Origin: Kibdelosporangium philippinense | GTDB lineage: Bacteria > Actinomycetota > Actinomycetes > Mycobacteriales > Pseudonocardiaceae | Length of the DNA: 64,000 nt | Assembly (NCBI RefSeq): GCF_021390435.2 | Contig: NZ_JAJVCN010000004.1 | Span: forward strand, 1,778,501-1,842,500 | Direction: 5' to 3' | Shown here: positions 25,829 to 34,366 of the stretch, one piece after another | Numbering within the stretch: position 1 is the stretch's first letter | How the letters are laid out: each line of letters starts with the position of its first letter | Program-made: the position numbers and the translations under genes | Notes under the pieces: generated by a model | Databases searched by the model: none | The model's input: the letters and a program-made list of their open reading frames with translations, nothing else | Told to the model about the DNA's origin: nothing

Positions 25829-26278
25829 TCAGTGCGGGTCGTCCGTCTTGAGCGGATCGTCGGTGTTGGCGACGAAAACAGTCAGGAGCTTGGCCGGTTG
25901 CGTCGCACTGGCGTTTTCGGCGGCGACGTGGTGGGAGCCCGGTAACTCGACCCAGCCCTGACCCTGCTGATACGTCATCACGGCCTGGCCCTCAAGCTGG
26001 CTGCGGATGGCGCCCTCGATGACGTAGGCGTAGATGAACGCCTGGCCATGCCGGTGCGGTACCGCCTTCGCGTTGGGCGGGAAGTCGACCGTGGCCGAGG
26101 TGAACGTCTTGCCTGGCACGTCCGGCAGCGCCTGCTGCAGCAGCGGCGTCAAGATGTCGGATGGACGCTCCGCAGTCATGGAACTGGCTGACACGGGCTT
26201 GGCCGAGCTGCCACAGGCGGTGGCCCCGGTCAGCGTGGCGAGGGCCAACAGACCGCCGACAATCCTCGCGCCCTTCAT
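25829..26278 (-). CDS. Cupin-domain lipoprotein
   Basis: The 149-residue protein has a lipoprotein signal (LLALATLTGATAC, Cys at about residue 22) followed by a single cupin barrel: PHRHGQAFIYAYVIEGAIR and later PGSHHVAAEN. The metal-binding His residues of cupins are visible in both segments. It should be anchored to the outer face of the membrane and may bind a metal and a small ligand. It is the first gene of the ECF41 operon, so it is likely part of the stress response that the sigma factor drives. Confidence 0.87.
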   Translation of the reverse strand: MKGARIVGGLLALATLTGATACGSSAKPVSASSMTAERPSDILTPLLQQALPDVPGKTFTSATVDFPPNAKAVPHRHGQAFIYAYVIEGAIRSQLEGQAVMTYQQGQGWVELPGSHHVAAENASATQPAKLLTVFVANTDDPLKTDDPH

Positions 26279-26340
26279 GACTGGTCCTCGGTAATGGCTT
26301 GCATGGTGGTCCTTGATCCAGTGAGCGTTGTCATCAGGGA

Positions 26341-26367
26341 GACGAGACAGCTACACCGGACGTGACG
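26341..26367 (-). promoter_or_regulatory. Candidate ECF41-type autoregulated promoter
   Basis: On the minus strand CGTCACG (26367-26361), a spacer of exactly 16 bases and CGTC (26344-26341) occur upstream of the cupin-sigma-AhpD operon. The published ECF41 promoter, as I recall it, is TGTCACA-N16-CGTC. The -10 and spacing agree fully and five of seven -35 bases agree. The -10 element is 62 bases from the cupin start codon. Confidence 0.65.
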
Positions 26368-26494
26368 GCCCGTTCGGTTTTGTTCGCTCTGTGAAGAAAG
26401 TCAGCAGCTCCACCAGGGCATACTGCGCAATCATCGGACTTCTCAGCTTTCGATGCGGTCACAGGACTGGACGGAGAGGACACCTAGGGGATAT

Positions 26495-26505
26495 ACATCG
26501 GATGT
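26495..26505. promoter_or_regulatory. Candidate operator ACATCGGATGT before L-fucose operon
   Basis: An 11-base palindrome with 5-base arms lies 30 bases upstream of the ATG at 26536, before the purine-rich ribosome binding site (GGAGGAAGGG, about 26517-26526). It is the only symmetric element close to the first gene of the operon. No regulator gene adjoins, so assignment to a regulator is not possible. Confidence 0.35.
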
Positions 26506-26535
26506 CTTGCCGGGCGGGGAGGAAGGGAAACCGAC

Positions 26536-27393
26536 ATGCACCTGATGCGCCTCGGCGCGATCGGCGAGGAGAAGCCCGCCGTTCGTGCCGACGATGGAAC
26601 GCTGTACGACATCAGTGGGCTGACCGGCGACATCGACGGTGCTTTCCTGGCCGGGGACGGTATTCAGCGGGTGGCCGACGCCCTTGCCGCCAACACGCTG
26701 CCGGCGATCGACGGTACCGGTCTGCGCATCGGCGCGCCGATCGCCACGCCTGTCAAGGTCGTGTGCATCGGGATGAACTACGCCGCGCACGCCAGGGAGT
26801 CGGGCGCGCCGCCGCCCAGCGAGCCGGTCGTCTTCATGAAGGACCCGAGCTGCGTGGTCGGGCCGTACGACGAGGTGCTCATCCCCAGGAAGTCCACCAA
26901 GACCGACTGGGAGGTCGAGCTGGCCATCGTGATCGGCAAGACCGCGCGCTACCTCGAGTCGCAGGAAGAAGCCCTCAAGCACATCGCCGGGTACGCGATC
27001 TCCAACGACGTCTCCGAGCGTGAGTTCCAGCTCGAACGACCGGGTGGTCAGTGGGACAAGGGCAAGTCGTGCGAGACGTTCAACCCGCTCGGCCCGTGGC
27101 TCACGCCCGCGAGCGAGGTCGGCGACCCGCAGGACCTGACGCTCAAGACGTGGGTCAACGGCGAGCTCAAGCAGGACTCCACCACCAAGGACATGATCTT
27201 CCCGGTCGCCGAGATCGTGCACTTCCTGAGCCAGTACATGGTCTTGCGGCCCGGCGACGTGATCAACACCGGCACGCCGCAGGGCGTCGCGCTCGGCCAG
27301 CCGGAGCCCAAGCCGTACCTGCGTGCAGGAGACGTGGTCGAGCTGGAGATCGAAGGTCTCGGCCGCCAGCGGCAGAACGTGGGGCAGGCCTGA
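26536..27393 (+). CDS. Fumarylacetoacetate hydrolase-family protein, probable 2,4-diketo-3-deoxy-L-fuconate hydrolase
   Basis: The 285-residue FAH-fold enzyme has a metal site in DWEVELAIVIGKTAR (about residues 119-133), preceded by the family segment CIGMNYAAHARESG and followed by FLSQYMVLRPGDVINTGTP. In L-fucose oxidation this family splits 2,4-diketo-3-deoxy-L-fuconate into pyruvate and L-lactate. That role fits because every earlier step of the route is encoded downstream in the same operon. By sequence alone a different 2,4-diketo acid would be possible. The dehydratase gene follows one base after the stop. Confidence 0.88.
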   Translation: MHLMRLGAIGEEKPAVRADDGTLYDISGLTGDIDGAFLAGDGIQRVADALAANTLPAIDGTGLRIGAPIATPVKVVCIGMNYAAHARESGAPPPSEPVVFMKDPSCVVGPYDEVLIPRKSTKTDWEVELAIVIGKTARYLESQEEALKHIAGYAISNDVSEREFQLERPGGQWDKGKSCETFNPLGPWLTPASEVGDPQDLTLKTWVNGELKQDSTTKDMIFPVAEIVHFLSQYMVLRPGDVINTGTPQGVALGQPEPKPYLRAGDVVELEIEGLGRQRQNVGQA

Positions 27394-27394
27394 G

Positions 27395-28696
27395 ATGCCC
27401 CATATTGTCGCTATGGACGTGCTCGACGTCCGTTTTCCCACATCCCGTGAGCTCGACGGCTCCGACGCGATGAACCCGGACCCGGACTACTCGGCGGCCT
27501 ATGTCGTGCTGCACGCCGACGAAGGCCCGGACGGGTACGGCTTCGCGTTCACCATCGGCCGCGGCAACGACGTGCAGGCCGCTGCGATCAGGGCGCTGGA
27601 AGGGCACGTTGTCGGCTTGCCAGTGCCGGAAGACGCGGCGGCACTGGCTTCCTTGAGCCAGCAACTGGTCGGCGACTCGCAGCTGCGCTGGCTTGGCCCG
27701 GAGAAGGGCGTCGCGCACATGGCCGTCGGGGCCGTGGTCAACGCGGCGTGGGACCTCGCGGCGCGGCGTGCGGACAAGCCGGTCTGGCAGTTCCTCAGCG
27801 ACATGACGCCCGAGGAGATCGTCGGCCTGGTCGACTTCCGGTACCTCACGGACGCGATCACGCCGGACGAGGCCTACGAGATCGTGAACAACGCCCAGAA
27901 GGGCAAAGCCGAGCGCGCGCAGGAGATCATCGCCAACGGCTATCGGGCGTACACGACCTCACCCGGGTGGCTTGGATACTCCGACGACAAGCTGGTGCGA
28001 CTGTCCAAACAGGCCGTCGCGGACGGCTTCGACATGATCAAGCTCAAGGTCGGCGGCGACCTCGACGACGACATCCGGCGCATGCGGCTGGCACGGGAAG
28101 CAGTCGGCGACGACGTGCGGATCGCGGTGGACGCCAACCAGCGCTGGGATGTCGCGGTCGCGGTCGACTGGATGACGGCGCTGGCTCCGTTCAATCCATA
28201 TTGGATCGAAGAGCCGACCTCACCGGACGACATCCTCGGGCACGCGGCCATCGCGAAGCAGATCGCGCCGATCAAGGTCGCGACCGGTGAGCACGTGCAG
28301 AACCGCGTTGTCTTCAAGCAGATGCTGCAAGCCAACGCCCTTGAAGTGTTGCAATTGGACGCTGCTCGCGTCGGTGGCGTGAACGAGAACGTCGCGATCC
28401 TGTTGCTGGCAGCCAAGTTCGGTGTTCCCGTGTGTCCACATGCGGGCGGTGTCGGCCTGTGTGAGCTGGTCCGGCATCTGTCCATGTTCGACTATGTCGC
28501 GGTGTCCGGAACTCAGCAGGACCGGGCCATCGAGTGGGTCGATCACCTGCACGAGCACTTCACCGACCCGGCGGTGGTCAAGGCCGGGTACTACCTCGCG
28601 CCACGCAAGCCCGGATTCTCCGCGCGCATGCACGACGCCACGCTGCGCCGCTACCGTTTCCCGGATGGTCCTGAGTGGACAGGAGAGAACTCGTGA
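27395..28696 (+). CDS. L-fuconate dehydratase (enolase superfamily)
   Basis: The 433-residue protein starts at the ATG at 27395. Enolase-superfamily residues are in place: Lys in MIKLKVGG, metal ligands in VDANQRWD, IEEPTSPDD and ATGEHV, and the catalytic His in CPHAGGVGLCE. The N-terminal stretch GFAFTIGRGNDVQAAAI and the segment AYTTSPGWLGYSDDKL are characteristic of L-fuconate dehydratase. It removes water from L-fuconate to give 2-keto-3-deoxy-L-fuconate. It is coupled to its neighbours: one base after the hydrolase gene and a GTGA overlap with the SDR gene. Confidence 0.95.
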   Translation: MPHIVAMDVLDVRFPTSRELDGSDAMNPDPDYSAAYVVLHADEGPDGYGFAFTIGRGNDVQAAAIRALEGHVVGLPVPEDAAALASLSQQLVGDSQLRWLGPEKGVAHMAVGAVVNAAWDLAARRADKPVWQFLSDMTPEEIVGLVDFRYLTDAITPDEAYEIVNNAQKGKAERAQEIIANGYRAYTTSPGWLGYSDDKLVRLSKQAVADGFDMIKLKVGGDLDDDIRRMRLAREAVGDDVRIAVDANQRWDVAVAVDWMTALAPFNPYWIEEPTSPDDILGHAAIAKQIAPIKVATGEHVQNRVVFKQMLQANALEVLQLDAARVGGVNENVAILLLAAKFGVPVCPHAGGVGLCELVRHLSMFDYVAVSGTQQDRAIEWVDHLHEHFTDPAVVKAGYYLAPRKPGFSARMHDATLRRYRFPDGPEWTGENS

Positions 28697-29451
28697 GCGA
28701 CTTTGACGGTCTGGTCGCGATCGTCACCGGCGGCGCCTCGGGCATCGGCCTTGCCACCGCGAACCTGCTGACCAGCAGGGGAGCCAAGGTCGCGGCGCTC
28801 GACCTGAAGCCGGACGGCCTGCCGGAGGACATCGCGGGCTTCGAAGCCAACGTCACCGACGACGCGCAGGTCAAAGCCGCGGTCGATGCGGTCGTCGAAC
28901 GCTTCGGGCGACTGGACATCGTGGTGAACAACGCCGGGATTGGCGCGATCGGCGACGTCGCGGCGAACGACGACGACGAATGGCTGCGCGTGCTCGACGT
29001 GAACGTGGTCGGGATGGTGCGGGTCGCCCGTCATGCCTTGCCGCACTTGCGGAAGTCCCCGGCTGCCGCGATCGTCAACACATGTTCCATTGCCGCATGG
29101 GCAGGTCTGCCGCAGCGTGCGGTGTATTCGGCCAGCAAGGGAGCGGTGTACGCGCTCACCCTGGCCATGGCGGCGGACCACGTCCGCGAGGGCATCCGGG
29201 TCAACTGCGTCGCCCCCGGCACGGCGGACACGCCGTGGGTGGGTAGGTTGCTCGACCAAGCAGACGACCCCGCGGCCGAACGGGCCGCACTGAACGCGCG
29301 TCAACCCACTGGCCGTCTGGTGTCGGCCGACGAGGTCGCGAACGCGATTGCCTACCTGGCCAGCCCGTTGTCGGGCGCCACGGTTGGCACGGTGCTTGCC
29401 GTGGACGGCGGCATGCACGGCCTGCGGCTGCGGCCGCAGACCCAGCAGTAG
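28693..29451 (+). CDS. SDR, probable 2-keto-3-deoxy-L-fuconate dehydrogenase
   Basis: The 252-residue SDR starts at the GTG at 28693, which overlaps the dehydratase stop and follows AGGAGAG. Motifs are TGGASGIG (cofactor loop), NNAG, the catalytic Ser in NTCSIAAWAG and YSASK. In the L-fucose route such an NAD-dependent enzyme oxidises C4 of 2-keto-3-deoxy-L-fuconate to the 2,4-diketo acid, the substrate of the FAH hydrolase encoded first in the operon. The substrate is assigned by context. Confidence 0.88.
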   Translation: MSDFDGLVAIVTGGASGIGLATANLLTSRGAKVAALDLKPDGLPEDIAGFEANVTDDAQVKAAVDAVVERFGRLDIVVNNAGIGAIGDVAANDDDEWLRVLDVNVVGMVRVARHALPHLRKSPAAAIVNTCSIAAWAGLPQRAVYSASKGAVYALTLAMAADHVREGIRVNCVAPGTADTPWVGRLLDQADDPAAERAALNARQPTGRLVSADEVANAIAYLASPLSGATVGTVLAVDGGMHGLRLRPQTQQ

Positions 29452-29508
29452 ACCCGGACCGACAAAAACACGTTTCAAGTGAAAAGACACCGCCGTCAAG
29501 GAGGACCT

Positions 29509-30564
29509 GTGGTGCCCGTCCGCAGATCAGTGAAAACCGTCGCCGTCGCGGCGACGGTCGTTCTTGCCGCCGCCGCGTGCGGCGAGTCGTCAACCGGTTC
29601 GACATCGGGCACGGCAGGCGATCCCAATGCCAAGGTCGGCGTGGACTTCCCGCGTGCTGACTCGGACTTCTGGAACTCGTACATCAAGTACGTCCCGCAG
29701 TTCGGCAAAGAGCTCAGCGTCAACCTGATGTCGCCGACCAACTCGCAGAACAAGGTCGAGAACCTGGTCGCGAACGTGCAGACGCTGACCGGCCAGGGTG
29801 CGAAGGCGATCGTGATGGCGCCGCAGGACACCGGTGCGATCGCGACCACGCTGCAGCGGCTCGAGCAGCAGAAGATCCCAGTGGTCACTGTGGACACCCG
29901 GCCGGACAGCGGCAAGGTGTACATGGTCGTGCGCGCGGACAACAAGGCCTACGGCGAGAAGGCCTGCAAGTTCCTCGGCGACAAGCTCGGCGGCAAGGGC
30001 AAGGTCGTCGAGTTCCAAGGCGCACTGTCCAGTGTGAACGGACGAGACCGCTCGGAAGCCTTCGCCGCGTGCATGAAGACGAACTACCCGGACATCACGG
30101 TGTTCGAGGAGCCGACCGACTGGGAAGGCTCGAAGGCCAGCTCGGCACTGCAGACCCGGCTGAACCAGCACCCGGACATCAAGGGCATCTACATGCAGGC
30201 CGGTGGCGTGTTCCTGGCGCCGACCCTGCAGGTGCTGCGCGCGAGCAACAAACTGCTGCCAGCGGCGGACCCGAACCACATCTTCATCGTGTCCAACGAC
30301 GGCATCCCGCAGGAGTTCGACGCGATCCGCAAGGGTGAGATCGACGCGACCGTGTCGCAGCCAGCGGACCTCTACGCCAAGTGGGCGCTGTTCTACGCGA
30401 AGGCGGCGCTGTCGGGCCAGACCTTCAAGCCAGGCCCGACCGATCACGAATCGACCATTGTGGACGTAGGAAACGGCAACCTGGAAGACCAGCTGCCCGC
30501 ACCGCTCGTGACCAAGGACAACGTCGATGACAAGGCGTTGTGGGGCAACCAGATCGGTCAATGA
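29509..30564 (+). CDS. Sugar ABC transporter, substrate-binding lipoprotein
   Basis: The 351-residue protein starts at the GTG at 29509 (or the adjacent GTG at 29512), after a strong AAGGAGG at 29498-29504. It has a lipoprotein signal ending in LAAAAC. The mature part is a type I periplasmic-binding fold: VGVDFPRADSDFWNSYI, KAIVMAPQDTGAI, PVVTVDTRP and FIVSNDGIPQEFDAI. It belongs to the RbsB/MglB-like group, which binds monosaccharides outside the membrane. Context predicts L-fucose or a related 6-deoxy sugar. ATPase and permease genes follow. Confidence 0.93.
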   Translation: MVPVRRSVKTVAVAATVVLAAAACGESSTGSTSGTAGDPNAKVGVDFPRADSDFWNSYIKYVPQFGKELSVNLMSPTNSQNKVENLVANVQTLTGQGAKAIVMAPQDTGAIATTLQRLEQQKIPVVTVDTRPDSGKVYMVVRADNKAYGEKACKFLGDKLGGKGKVVEFQGALSSVNGRDRSEAFAACMKTNYPDITVFEEPTDWEGSKASSALQTRLNQHPDIKGIYMQAGGVFLAPTLQVLRASNKLLPAADPNHIFIVSNDGIPQEFDAIRKGEIDATVSQPADLYAKWALFYAKAALSGQTFKPGPTDHESTIVDVGNGNLEDQLPAPLVTKDNVDDKALWGNQIGQ

Positions 30565-32084
30565 TGAGTTCAGTGACACCGGCGGCGGCGAGCACCGAGC
30601 TCGCCGCCGCGGCGCGCAACATCACCAAGCGCTACGGAAAGACGGTGGCGCTCAACGACGTAGGCATCGAAATCCGCGACGGCGAGTCGCATGCCCTCGT
30701 CGGCCGCAACGGCGCCGGAAAGTCCACTTTGGTGTCTATCCTGACTGGACTGCAGGCGCCGGACAGTGGCGAAGTCTCGTTCTACGGCAAGCCATCGCCC
30801 GCGTTGAGCGACCGCGAAGGCTGGCGTCACAACGTGGCCTGCGTGTACCAGAAATCCACGATCATGCCAGCGTTGTCGGTTGCCGAGAACCTCTTCATCA
30901 ACCGCCAGGGCAAAGGCCTGATCAGCTGGTCGAAACTGCGTAAGCAAGCGGCCGAGCTGCTGGAGCCCTTTGATGTCAAGGTGGACGTCACCACGCCAGC
31001 CTCGGATCTGACGGTCGAGCAACGCCAGCTCGTCGAGATCGCGCGCGCATTGTCGGTCGGCGCGAAGTTCATCATCCTCGACGAGCCGACCGCGCAGTTG
31101 GACGGTCCGGCGATCGAGCGCTTGTTCGAGCGGCTGCGGGCGTTGCAGGACAGCGGGATCACGTTCATGTTCATCTCGCACCACCTGGAAGAGATCTACG
31201 AGGTGTGCCAGACCGTCACGGTTTTCCGCGACGCCAAGCACATCCTGACAGCGCCGGTGGCCGAACTCGGTCGTGCCGAGCTGGTCGACGCGATGACCGG
31301 TGAGCCAGGCGGCCTTTCGGTACCGGGCGCGGCAGACCGGCCGACCATCGGTGACAAGTCCACAGTGGCCTTGAAGCTGAGTGGCCTTTCGGGCGATTCC
31401 TTTGACAGCATCAACCTCGAAGTCCGCAGGGGCGAGGTGATCGGCCTCGCGGGCAGCGCGTCCAGCGGCAAGCACCAACTCGCGGAGACGATCTACGGCC
31501 TGCGCAAAGCCGCGACCGGCACGGTCGAGGTCGACGGCAAGGCGGTCAAATCCGGGTCGGTGGTCGACGCGCTGCGCCACGGCGTCGGATGTGTTCCCCG
31601 CGACCGGCATCACGAAGGACTCGTACCGAGCCTGAGCATCGCCGAGAACGCCACGTTGACAGTGATGGGCCGCCTCGGCCCCGGCGGTCTGGTACCGCCG
31701 AAGCAACTGGCCGAGAAGGGCCGCGAGGCCATCAAGTCCTACGACATCGTGGCCTCGGGCGGGGAGCAGCCGGTTTCGGATCTCTCCGGCGGAAACCAGC
31801 AGAAAGTCGTGATAGCACGGGCCTTGGCCAACGACCCCAAGGTGCTTGTGCTGATCAACCCGACCGCGGGTGTGGACGTGAAATCCAAGGAGTCGCTGCT
31901 CGGTGTGGTCGACCGGGTGGCACGGACGGGCACGGCGGCGATCGTGGTGTCCGACGAACTGGACGACATGCGGGTGTGTGACCGGGTATTGGTGATGTTC
32001 CACGGCGAGGTGGCACACGAGTTCGGGCGGGACTGGACCGAGCAGGATCTCGTCGCGGCCATTGAGGGAGTGACGGAGAAATGA
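30561..32084 (+). CDS. Sugar ABC transporter ATPase, tandem RbsA/MglA type
   Basis: The 507-residue protein starts at the ATG at 30561, overlapping the binding-protein stop (ATGA). It holds two ABC domains. The first has a full Walker A GRNGAGKST (about residues 55-63) and Walker B FIILDEPTA. The second has the degenerate loop GSASSGKHQLAE and the signature LSGGNQQK. This asymmetry is normal for monosaccharide importers with a fused ATPase. It powers uptake of the operon's sugar with the permease encoded next. Confidence 0.94.
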   Translation: MMSSVTPAAASTELAAAARNITKRYGKTVALNDVGIEIRDGESHALVGRNGAGKSTLVSILTGLQAPDSGEVSFYGKPSPALSDREGWRHNVACVYQKSTIMPALSVAENLFINRQGKGLISWSKLRKQAAELLEPFDVKVDVTTPASDLTVEQRQLVEIARALSVGAKFIILDEPTAQLDGPAIERLFERLRALQDSGITFMFISHHLEEIYEVCQTVTVFRDAKHILTAPVAELGRAELVDAMTGEPGGLSVPGAADRPTIGDKSTVALKLSGLSGDSFDSINLEVRRGEVIGLAGSASSGKHQLAETIYGLRKAATGTVEVDGKAVKSGSVVDALRHGVGCVPRDRHHEGLVPSLSIAENATLTVMGRLGPGGLVPPKQLAEKGREAIKSYDIVASGGEQPVSDLSGGNQQKVVIARALANDPKVLVLINPTAGVDVKSKESLLGVVDRVARTGTAAIVVSDELDDMRVCDRVLVMFHGEVAHEFGRDWTEQDLVAAIEGVTEK

Positions 32085-33106
32085 CCAAGACATTGTCACC
32101 GGAGACGGACGTGTCGACGGCCACCGCCTCCGGCCGCCGTCCACTGATCAGATTCGCTCGGTTGCGAGACCTCGCATTGGTTCCGGCGATTGTCGCGCTG
32201 ATGATCATCGGTGCCGTCCTCAGCCCGACATTTCTGACTTTCGGCAACCTGGCTGATGTTCTGCAACAGCAGACCGCACTCGCCCTGCTGGTGCTTGCCG
32301 AAGCGATGATCCTGATCACCGGCAAGTTCGACTTGTCGCTCGAGTCGACGATGGGGTTCGCCCCTGTCTTGGCGATCGTGCTGGTCATGCCCACCTCGGC
32401 GCACGGACTGGGCACCGAGTGGCCACAGTGGATGGCCGTGCCGTTGTGCTTGGTGATCGGCGGGCTGATCGGTGCGTTCAACGGACTGCTCATCCTCAAG
32501 TTCCAACTGTCCGCCTTCATCGTGACCCTCGGCATGTTGATCACTGTGCGTGGCTTGCACATCGGTTTTTCCGGCGGCAGCAGCCTGTTCGAGTTGCCGC
32601 AGTCGTTCATGTACCTGGGTTTTGAGAAGTGGGGCGGGCTCGCGGCCTCAGTGTGGATCGCGCTGATCGCGTTCGTGATCGGCATCATCGCGCTCTCGTA
32701 CTTCCGGCAGGGCCGTTCACTGTATGCGATCGGCGGCAATGTGGACGCGGCAAAGGCAGCGGGTATTCGGACGAATGCCGTGACCTGGACCGTGCTGATC
32801 ATCGGTGGTGTACTGGCCGCACTCGCGGGCACCTTGGAGACTGGCCGCCTCGGCGCGATCGGTGCCAACATGGGCGAACAGCTGATCTTCATGGTCTTCG
32901 CGGCCGCGGTGATCGGCGGGATCAGCCTCAACGGCGGCAAGGGCACGTTGTTCGGCGCGCTGTGCGGTGTGCTGATGCTGGGCTTGATCCAAAACCTGCT
33001 CACCCTGATGGGCGTCAGCGGACACTGGTACAAAGCGATCTACGGTGCCATCATCCTCATCGCGCTTGTGCTGTCCCGAGTGACAACTGGTAAAGCCCAG
33101 GAGTAA
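32081..33106 (+). CDS. Sugar ABC transporter permease, RbsC type
   Basis: The 341-residue integral membrane protein has about eight to ten transmembrane helices. Family segments are LAEAMILITGKFDLSLES, IGAFNGLLILKFQLSAFIVTLG (written here only in part as GAFNGLLILKF) and RQGRSLYAIGGNVDAAKAAG, the loop that contacts the ATPase. The gene overlaps the ATPase gene by four bases. It is the channel of the operon's monosaccharide importer. Confidence 0.94.
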   Translation: MTKTLSPETDVSTATASGRRPLIRFARLRDLALVPAIVALMIIGAVLSPTFLTFGNLADVLQQQTALALLVLAEAMILITGKFDLSLESTMGFAPVLAIVLVMPTSAHGLGTEWPQWMAVPLCLVIGGLIGAFNGLLILKFQLSAFIVTLGMLITVRGLHIGFSGGSSLFELPQSFMYLGFEKWGGLAASVWIALIAFVIGIIALSYFRQGRSLYAIGGNVDAAKAAGIRTNAVTWTVLIIGGVLAALAGTLETGRLGAIGANMGEQLIFMVFAAAVIGGISLNGGKGTLFGALCGVLMLGLIQNLLTLMGVSGHWYKAIYGAIILIALVLSRVTTGKAQE

Positions 33107-33113
33107 CTGCCTT

Positions 33114-33428
33114 ATGGAGACGGTTGCGTTACACACCCGGCTCAAGCCGGGCAAGGAAGACGACTACGACCGTGTGCACGCGGTCATCCCGCAGGACCTT
33201 GACGTGGCCCTGCGGGAGGCGGGTGTGCGTTCGTGGCGGATCTGGCGCAGTGGCCGGGATCTGTTCCACGTCGTCGAGGTCGACGACTACGCCCGGATGC
33301 GTGACCAGCTGCGGGAACACCCGGCGAATATCCCGTGGCAGGCGCGGATGGCCGAGTTGCTGGAGGTCGAGGACGACTACTCCGGTGCGCAGCCGGACGT
33401 CAAACAGGTCTGGGAGCTGCCGTCATGA
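33114..33428 (+). CDS. Sugar mutarotase of the RhaM/YiiL family
   Basis: The 104-residue single-domain protein has the RhaM family pattern: ALHTRLKPGKEDDYDRVH at the N-terminus, SWRIWRSGRDLFHVVEVDDY, and a Trp-rich end (NIPWQARM, QVWELPS). Members interconvert alpha and beta anomers of L-rhamnose or related 6-deoxy sugars. Here it should supply the anomer used by the dehydrogenase encoded next, whose gene overlaps it by four bases. The substrate, L-fucose, is inferred from the pathway. Confidence 0.9.
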   Translation: METVALHTRLKPGKEDDYDRVHAVIPQDLDVALREAGVRSWRIWRSGRDLFHVVEVDDYARMRDQLREHPANIPWQARMAELLEVEDDYSGAQPDVKQVWELPS

Positions 33429-34366
33429 AGGTCGATGTGACCAAGTTCGGCTTCGGCGCGGCCGGAATCGGCAATCTGTACACGGAAGTCTCCGACGCCG
33501 AAGCCGAAGCCGCACTGCAAGCCGCGTGGGACGCGGGCGTTCGGTACTTCGATACCGCTCCGCACTACGGCCTCGGCCTGTCCGAACGGCGGCTCGGCAA
33601 GTTCCTCGCCGGATTCCCGAGGGACGAATACGTTGTGTCCACAAAGGTTGGACGCATCCTCGAACCGTACGACGGCGAGGGACTCGACCTTGACAACGGG
33701 TTCGCCGTGCCGAAAAAGCACCGGCGGGTCTGGGACTTCAGTGCTGACGGCGTCCGACGCTCGGTTGAGTCCTCTTTGGAGCGTCTCGGGCTCGACCGGG
33801 TCGACATCCTGTTGCTGCACGACCCGGACAATCACTGGGAACAGGCTTCGCGGGAAGGTGTTCCGGCGTTGGAGGAGCTGCGTTCCCAAGGTGCCGTCGA
33901 TGCCATTGGCGTTGGGATGAACCAGTGGGAAATGCCCGCGCGGTTCGTCCGCGAGACCTCGATCGACGTCGTGATGCTCGCCGGCCGGTACACCCTGCTC
34001 GAACAGACCGCCGCCGCGGAGTTCCTGCCGTTGTGTGAGGAGCGCGGGGTTTCCGTTCTGGCAGCTGGGGTTTTCAACTCGGGCATGCTCGCGCGGACGA
34101 CCGTTCCCGATGACGCGAAGTACAACTACGCGCAGGCGCCGCGTGACTTGGTTGTACGTGCGCAGCGGATCGCGGCGGTCTGCGACCGGCATGGTGCGAC
34201 GTTGCCTCAGGCGGCCGTACACTTCGTCCTGCGTCATCCGAGTGTGGCTTCGGTCGTGCTCGGCGTGAAGTCGGCTGAGCAGGCCGCGCGCAACGCGGAT
34301 CTGTTCGACAAGCCGGTGCCGGATCAGCTGTGGGACGACTTGCGCTCGGAAGGCTTGCTTGGATGA
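33425..34366 (+). CDS. Aldo/keto reductase, probable L-fucose dehydrogenase
   Basis: The 313-residue AKR has RYFDTAPHYGLGLSERRLG (catalytic Asp and Tyr), Lys in VVSTKVG, and His in DILLLHDPD. It resembles D-threo-aldose 1-dehydrogenases, which oxidise L-fucose at C1 with NAD(P) to L-fucono-1,5-lactone. It is the entry step of the pathway. ATG at 33425 and the following lactonase start both overlap neighbouring stops by four bases, so the three genes are coupled. Confidence 0.92.
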   Translation: MKVDVTKFGFGAAGIGNLYTEVSDAEAEAALQAAWDAGVRYFDTAPHYGLGLSERRLGKFLAGFPRDEYVVSTKVGRILEPYDGEGLDLDNGFAVPKKHRRVWDFSADGVRRSVESSLERLGLDRVDILLLHDPDNHWEQASREGVPALEELRSQGAVDAIGVGMNQWEMPARFVRETSIDVVMLAGRYTLLEQTAAAEFLPLCEERGVSVLAAGVFNSGMLARTTVPDDAKYNYAQAPRDLVVRAQRIAAVCDRHGATLPQAAVHFVLRHPSVASVVLGVKSAEQAARNADLFDKPVPDQLWDDLRSEGLLG

